From NCBI RefSeq assembly GCF_001422645.1, contig NZ_LMLR01000001.1, forward strand, positions 853,294-917,293: 64,000 bases of DNA, written 5' to 3'. Below are positions 60,359 to 64,000 of this stretch, piece by piece; positions within the stretch are counted from its first letter, which is position 1; every line of letters starts with the position of its first letter. The translations under genes were made by a program, and so were the position numbers. The notes beneath the pieces were generated by a model. The model did not search any database. It had not been told where the DNA came from and was given only the letters and a program-made list of their open reading frames with translations. This DNA is from Arthrobacter sp. Leaf69 (GTDB lineage: Bacteria > Actinomycetota > Actinomycetes > Actinomycetales > Micrococcaceae).

Positions 60359-61630
60359 CTACTCCGGCAGCTCCAAAACCAGCACGAAATCAGGGTTTTT
60401 GTTGTTGCTGAGCACCCAGAGGCGGCCGTCCGGGGCCAGTGAAACGTTCCTAATCCTCCCGTACTCCCGTGTGAAATAGCTCACGGGATCCCCGGCGAAT
60501 TCGCCGTTCAAGCGAATCGCCCACACTCTCTGGCCGCGCAGCGCCCCCAGGTAGGCCGTGTCGCCGACAATTTCCAGCCCGCTGGGGGAAGACTCCGCCG
60601 TCGACGGCCACACCACCTTCGCGTCCCGGAAGCCTTCACGGCGCGGGGCGCCCGTGACCGCCGGCCAGCCGTAGTTGCCGCCGGGGACGATGAGGTTCAG
60701 CTCGTCGTCGACGTCGGGCCCGAATTCACTTGCCCACAGCCGGCCGGCGCTGTCCCACGCGAGGCCCTGCACGTTGCGGTGGCCCAAGCTGTACACCGGG
60801 TTGTCTCCGAAGGGGTTGCCCGGCGCGGGGCGCCCCTCCGGCGTGATGCGCAGGATCTTGCCGCCGAGGGTGTTTACGTCCTGCGGCTGCTCCGTGCGCC
60901 GGGAATCGCCGGTGCCGACATAAAGGAGTCCGTCCGGTCCGAACCGGATCCGCCCGCCGTTGTGCGTGGCGGCCTTGGGAATTCCGGAGAAGATGACCTC
61001 CGAGGGGCCCAGCACCAGCGTCCCGCCCCGCTCCTCCAGTCGCATCCGCGCGATCCGGTTGTCACGCGCAGCGGTGAAGTAGGCGTACAGGTAGCGGTCG
61101 TTCGCGAAATCCGGGGACAGTGCCAGCCCCAGCAGTCCGCCTTCTCCGCCGGGTACGACGTCGGGCACCGTGCCGATCGTGCCGGCCCGTCCGTTGCGCG
61201 CTCCCGGCGCGATGGTCCGGAGCCGCGTGCTGTCGCGTTCGGAGATCACGGCGGTGCCGTCGGGCAGGAAGACCGTGGACCAGGGCAGCTGCAACTCGGC
61301 GTCGATCTTTTCGGCAAGCGTGGGCCGGTCCACGCCCGTCCGGGTCACTGCCGGCGTCGGCCCTTCCAGGCCCGGGGTGGCGGTGCCGCCGCTGGGCGGG
61401 GGAGCGGTGCCGGCGGGCACATCGGTGCCGCCCGCCGTGCAGCCGCTGAGCATGATCGCGACGGCGGCCGCCAGGCCCACCCAGACTTGTGCGCCCGCGG
61501 GCCGGCCGGCCGCGGACTGTCCGGCCGGCGGCGCGGGGTGCCGCGGATCAGCTGATTCCCGGCGCCCTGCCGGTGTCCCGGTCATCGCTGGTCCGGTGCC
61601 GGCCGGTGATTTTTCGGTTTCCCGCGCCAC
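60359..61630 (-). CDS. PQQ-dependent sugar dehydrogenase lipoprotein
   Basis: A 423-aa exported lipoprotein with a six-bladed beta-propeller of the soluble glucose/sorbosone dehydrogenase (GDH-B/Hhip) type. The lipobox LSGC is near residue 62 after a long Pro/Ala-rich leader. The fold is marked by LPWSTVFLPDGTAVISERD, GGEGGLLGLALSPDFA, HNGGRIRFGPDGLLYVGTGD, SLGHRNVQGLAWD and EFGPDVDDELN. Activity would oxidise aldose sugars outside the membrane. The GTG at 61630 lies three bases from the next gene's stop, so both may be cotranscribed. Confidence 0.88.
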   Translation of the reverse strand: MARETEKSPAGTGPAMTGTPAGRRESADPRHPAPPAGQSAAGRPAGAQVWVGLAAAVAIMLSGCTAGGTDVPAGTAPPPSGGTATPGLEGPTPAVTRTGVDRPTLAEKIDAELQLPWSTVFLPDGTAVISERDSTRLRTIAPGARNGRAGTIGTVPDVVPGGEGGLLGLALSPDFANDRYLYAYFTAARDNRIARMRLEERGGTLVLGPSEVIFSGIPKAATHNGGRIRFGPDGLLYVGTGDSRRTEQPQDVNTLGGKILRITPEGRPAPGNPFGDNPVYSLGHRNVQGLAWDSAGRLWASEFGPDVDDELNLIVPGGNYGWPAVTGAPRREGFRDAKVVWPSTAESSPSGLEIVGDTAYLGALRGQRVWAIRLNGEFAGDPVSYFTREYGRIRNVSLAPDGRLWVLSNNKNPDFVLVLELPE

Positions 61631-61633
61631 GGA

Positions 61634-62755
61634 TTACTGCCGCGTCCGGCGCGGGGGCCGGAAGCCCGCGGCCTCGGCGTGTGCCGCGGACAGGAACCAG
61701 ACCTCGGCGCGGGTTTCCTCGTAGGCGGGGCTGGTCTCCTCGTGGTAGATCATCGAGGAGGCGTTGCCCTTGACGGTGAAGCCCTCGGGGCCGCTGCCGT
61801 CGGCTGACGCTGCCGCCGACCCCTCGCCGTACGGCTGGTCGGCTGCGAGATGGCCGGCGGGCTCGGCCTCATGGCTGGCAGCGGTTTCGGACGCGGCGGA
61901 CGACACTGCGGTTTGCCGGGCCTCAGCCTCTGCCAAAGGGGACTCGGCCGCCGTTTGCGGCGCCTGGGTTGCCTGTCCGGCATTCCCTTGGTCTCTTGCT
62001 TCCGCCATGAATCCGGCGTCCGTGGTGGAGGCGGGCTCCGAGTCGAGGACTGCCTCCGCCGCGGCCGATTCGGCACCGGGGAGGGTCGGTGCATGAGGCT
62101 CCGTGTATTCAGGGTGATGCACGGGGGCGCTTGCCGGTGCTGCTGCGGCACCGGTCGCGGCAGCAGCACCGGCGGCACCCGCAGCGGCGCCCGCGACGTG
62201 CGCACCGGCGCCGTGGACAGACTCTGGGTGAACGGCCGTATGCGGTTCGGCCGGCGGGGTCTCGGACCACTGGGTTTCCCATTCCGGGTTTTCGGCCGGC
62301 GCCTCTTCGGCAGCGGGTGTGGACGCAACGTCAGCGCCCGATGCAGTCGCACCCGACGCCTCGGTGCCCGACACCTCCGCTGCCGCTGCCGCCGCCCGGG
62401 CCTTCAAGTGGGCCTCGACGGCCGCCCGGTCCTCAGCCTCGGCAACGGGGTCGGGGGCCGGTTCGGGTTCGGCGCCGGGTTCCGCGTGGTTAAAGCCCGC
62501 GGACGCAGGCATCCAGGCGAGTCCGGCTGCCGCCGCTGACGGGGAGGAGCCGCCGCCGGACAGGGCGCCGCGGTGACTGGGGCCGTGGTCGGCGTCGTGC
62601 AGGTGGGGAGGTGTGGAATCGTCGGTGGCGGCGGCCCCGGCCCCGGTCTTTGGACCGGCGGAGCCGGAACGGGCGCGGGAGCTGTTGCGGTTCAGCAACC
62701 ACCAGACGACGGCGACAATCACCGCGATAACGACGAGCCAGATGATCCAATCCAT
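61634..62755 (-). CDS. Sunset-domain membrane protein (ArfC-like)
   Basis: A 373-aa protein with a single N-terminal membrane helix (DWIIWLVVIAVIVAVVWWLL), a long Ala/Pro/Glu/Thr-rich spacer (about residues 25-325), and a short C-terminal domain GNASSMIYHEETSPAYEETR followed by AEVWFLSAAHAEAAGF. That end matches the sunset domain of ArfC, a channel accessory protein in mycobacteria. The spacer is far longer than in the short homologues. ATG 62755 is chosen as the only start just before the helix. Function is unknown here. Confidence 0.8.
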   Translation of the reverse strand: MDWIIWLVVIAVIVAVVWWLLNRNSSRARSGSAGPKTGAGAAATDDSTPPHLHDADHGPSHRGALSGGGSSPSAAAAGLAWMPASAGFNHAEPGAEPEPAPDPVAEAEDRAAVEAHLKARAAAAAAEVSGTEASGATASGADVASTPAAEEAPAENPEWETQWSETPPAEPHTAVHPESVHGAGAHVAGAAAGAAGAAAATGAAAAPASAPVHHPEYTEPHAPTLPGAESAAAEAVLDSEPASTTDAGFMAEARDQGNAGQATQAPQTAAESPLAEAEARQTAVSSAASETAASHEAEPAGHLAADQPYGEGSAAASADGSGPEGFTVKGNASSMIYHEETSPAYEETRAEVWFLSAAHAEAAGFRPPRRTRQ

Positions 62756-62860
62756 AGCAGAGCCCTTCTGTCCATAAGGCAAGGTTGCCATTGCTTGACG
62801 GTACGTCCGCCTCAAGGGGGCTGTCCACCCTTCAAGCCGCCCGCCCTGTAGCCTCTGTTC

Positions 62861-63799
62861 ATGGATTTCAAGAGACTGCGGATTCTCCGGGAACTGGCCG
62901 ACCGCGGCACGGTCGGGGCCACGGCCGAGGCCATGAGGGTGACGCCCTCGGCGGTCTCGCAGCAGCTCAAGACCCTGCAGGACGAACTGGGGGTGGTCCT
63001 GGTGGAGAAGTCGGGCCGGGGCGTGCGCCTCACCGAGGCCGGACTCGCGATGGCGGGGGCAGCCGCCGAGGTGTCCACGGCCATGGCCCGTGCGGAGGCC
63101 ACCATCGATACCTACCGGCGCGGCTGGCAGACCCACGTCAAGGCCGCATTCTTCCCGAGCGCCGCCGAGATGTTCCTACCCGGCCTCCTGCACCGCGTGA
63201 AGGCCATCGACGGCCTGCGCTTCCAAGCGCACTTCGAGGATCCCAACGTGGCCGGCTTCGCGGGCTTGACGGCCGACTACGACATTGTGCTGGCCCACAG
63301 TGTCGACGGACCCGATGTCTTTGCCCGGCTGGGGCTGACGGTGGTGCCGCTCCTGGACGAACCCCTCGACGTCGCCATCCCCGAAGGCCACGTGCTGGCC
63401 GGCAAGGAGACGCTGCGGGCGGAAGACGTGACCGGGTACCCCTGGATGGGGGTGCCCGAGGGGTTCCCGTTCGACACGGTGCTCCGTCAGATCGAAGTGC
63501 AGGCCGATTCCCCGGCCCTCCGCGCCCAGCTGTTCCCGGACCTGCGGGTCCTCGAGGCGCTCGTCAGCGCCGGGCACGGGCTCAGCCTGCTGCCGCGGTA
63601 CACGGCCCTGAAGAACCAGGGGAGGGGCTTCGTGCTGCGCCCGCTGGCCGGGGTCAAGGCCAGCCGCAGCATCGTTGCCCTCGCGCGCCCGGACGTCGCG
63701 GCCCGGACCACCATCCAGCAGGTCCTCACCCTGCTCAAGGCCGAGGCGCAGTCCGTCGCCGAGGCGCCGGAACTGCGTGACGCCGCTCACCTCAACTGA
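62861..63799 (+). CDS. LysR family transcriptional regulator
   Basis: A 312-aa LysR-type regulator with an N-terminal helix-turn-helix (DFKRLRILRELADRGTVGAT to VTPSAVSQQLKTLQDELG, residues 2-45) and a C-terminal type 2 periplasmic-binding-like effector domain. ATG 62861 follows TAGCCT (62849-62854) by six bases, so a leaderless mRNA is expected. It precedes a gene in the same direction, with inverted repeats between, so it may control that gene. Confidence 0.9.
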   Translation: MDFKRLRILRELADRGTVGATAEAMRVTPSAVSQQLKTLQDELGVVLVEKSGRGVRLTEAGLAMAGAAAEVSTAMARAEATIDTYRRGWQTHVKAAFFPSAAEMFLPGLLHRVKAIDGLRFQAHFEDPNVAGFAGLTADYDIVLAHSVDGPDVFARLGLTVVPLLDEPLDVAIPEGHVLAGKETLRAEDVTGYPWMGVPEGFPFDTVLRQIEVQADSPALRAQLFPDLRVLEALVSAGHGLSLLPRYTALKNQGRGFVLRPLAGVKASRSIVALARPDVAARTTIQQVLTLLKAEAQSVAEAPELRDAAHLN

Positions 63800-63882
63800 G
63801 ACATGAGCAGGCCTCACCCGGGCTCAGTCGGAGATTTGAGCCGCAGGAGTCCATCAGGTGAGACGCAAGTCCACTATTTGGT

Positions 63883-63930
63883 CGCAACATTCCCGGTTTT
63901 CCGCTTAATGCGCGAATCCGGGTCGTTGCG
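63883..63930. promoter_or_regulatory. Imperfect palindrome upstream of the last gene
   Basis: CGCAAC (63883-63888) and GTTGCG (63925-63930) flank CCCGG and CCGGG, giving a roughly 48-bp dyad just before the TAGACT -10 (63947-63952). Operators of LysR regulators often span such distances; a weak candidate. Confidence 0.4.
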
Positions 63931-63959
63931 CCCTGCGGCGGAGCCCTAGACTTTGACCC

Positions 63960-64000
63960 ATGAGTGAGGACACCCAAACAGCGACAGTCACCCAACCGGA
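63960..64000 (+). CDS. 5' end of a gene cut by the window edge
   Basis: ATG 63960 starts SEDTQTATVTQP and is open to the end. TAGACT (63947-63952) lies seven bases upstream, the same leaderless spacing as elsewhere. The product cannot be identified from 13 codons. Confidence 0.6.
   Translation, partial: MSEDTQTATVTQP

Noticed and set aside
1..64000. CRISPR array, prophage or insertion sequence
   Set aside because: No regularly spaced direct repeats, phage structural genes, transposase motifs or flanking target duplications were found by reading.

Overview
The window is high-GC (about two-thirds G+C) actinobacterial chromosome, most likely Arthrobacter sensu lato (Micrococcaceae). This rests on gene order (clpS, DUF2017, murI, MBL hydrolase, rph, rdgB), very GC-rich third codon positions, many GTG/TTG starts, and many apparently leaderless genes (TANNNT -10 hexamer 6-7 nt before the start codon). 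No phage, insertion sequence or CRISPR array was seen.

Layout. 0.1-4.6 kb: a tightly overlapping housekeeping run for protein quality control, peptidoglycan precursor supply, RNA processing and nucleotide sanitation. 4.8-13.6 kb: DedA protein, DnaQ-like exonuclease with BRCT domain, DUF4395, ADP-ribosylglycohydrolase, two DUF202 proteins and sbcDC. 13.7-19.8 kb: an MFS exporter, then an aromatic module (IclR regulator, flavin reductase, HpaB-type monooxygenase, MHS symporter) with clear operator palindromes. 19.9-26.9 kb: phosphoribosyltransferase, a lipoprotein, a 2-oxoacid dehydrogenase operon whose E2 is replaced by a stand-alone lipoyl protein plus an alpha/beta hydrolase, and an amino-acid permease divergent from an Lrp/AsnC regulator. 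26.9-33.2 kb: de novo NAD operon nrtR-nadA-nadB-nadC-nadS behind a 29-bp palindromic operator placed on its promoter. 33.2-48.9 kb: GtrA and DUF1684 proteins, M20 peptidase, lipoprotein, transglutaminase-like protein, MarR-LLM monooxygenase operon, DHA2-type MFS, an NRPS-related remnant, a large HAE1/SwrC-like RND protein, mqo, an orphan solute-binding lipoprotein and a fasciclin lipoprotein. 49.3-60.2 kb: tRNA-Leu, GAP protein, peroxiredoxin, MarR, then an accessory stretch (51.5-60.1 kb) rich in small, unrecognised and decayed genes, with a CAP-domain secreted protein carrying seven repeats and a two-gene ABC transporter, closed by tRNA-Lys. 60.3-64 kb: PQQ-type sugar dehydrogenase lipoprotein, sunset-domain membrane protein, LysR regulator and the first codons of another gene.

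Recurring themes are operons joined by 4- or 8-nt stop/start overlaps, operator palindromes beside local regulators, and a repeat family sharing the core TGACCCCGCGTTG whose four copies all lie between convergent genes. The most interesting items are the split E2 arrangement, the convergent-gene repeats, the palindrome-rich in-frame insertion in nadB, and the autoregulated nad operon whose regulator lacks an obvious start codon.
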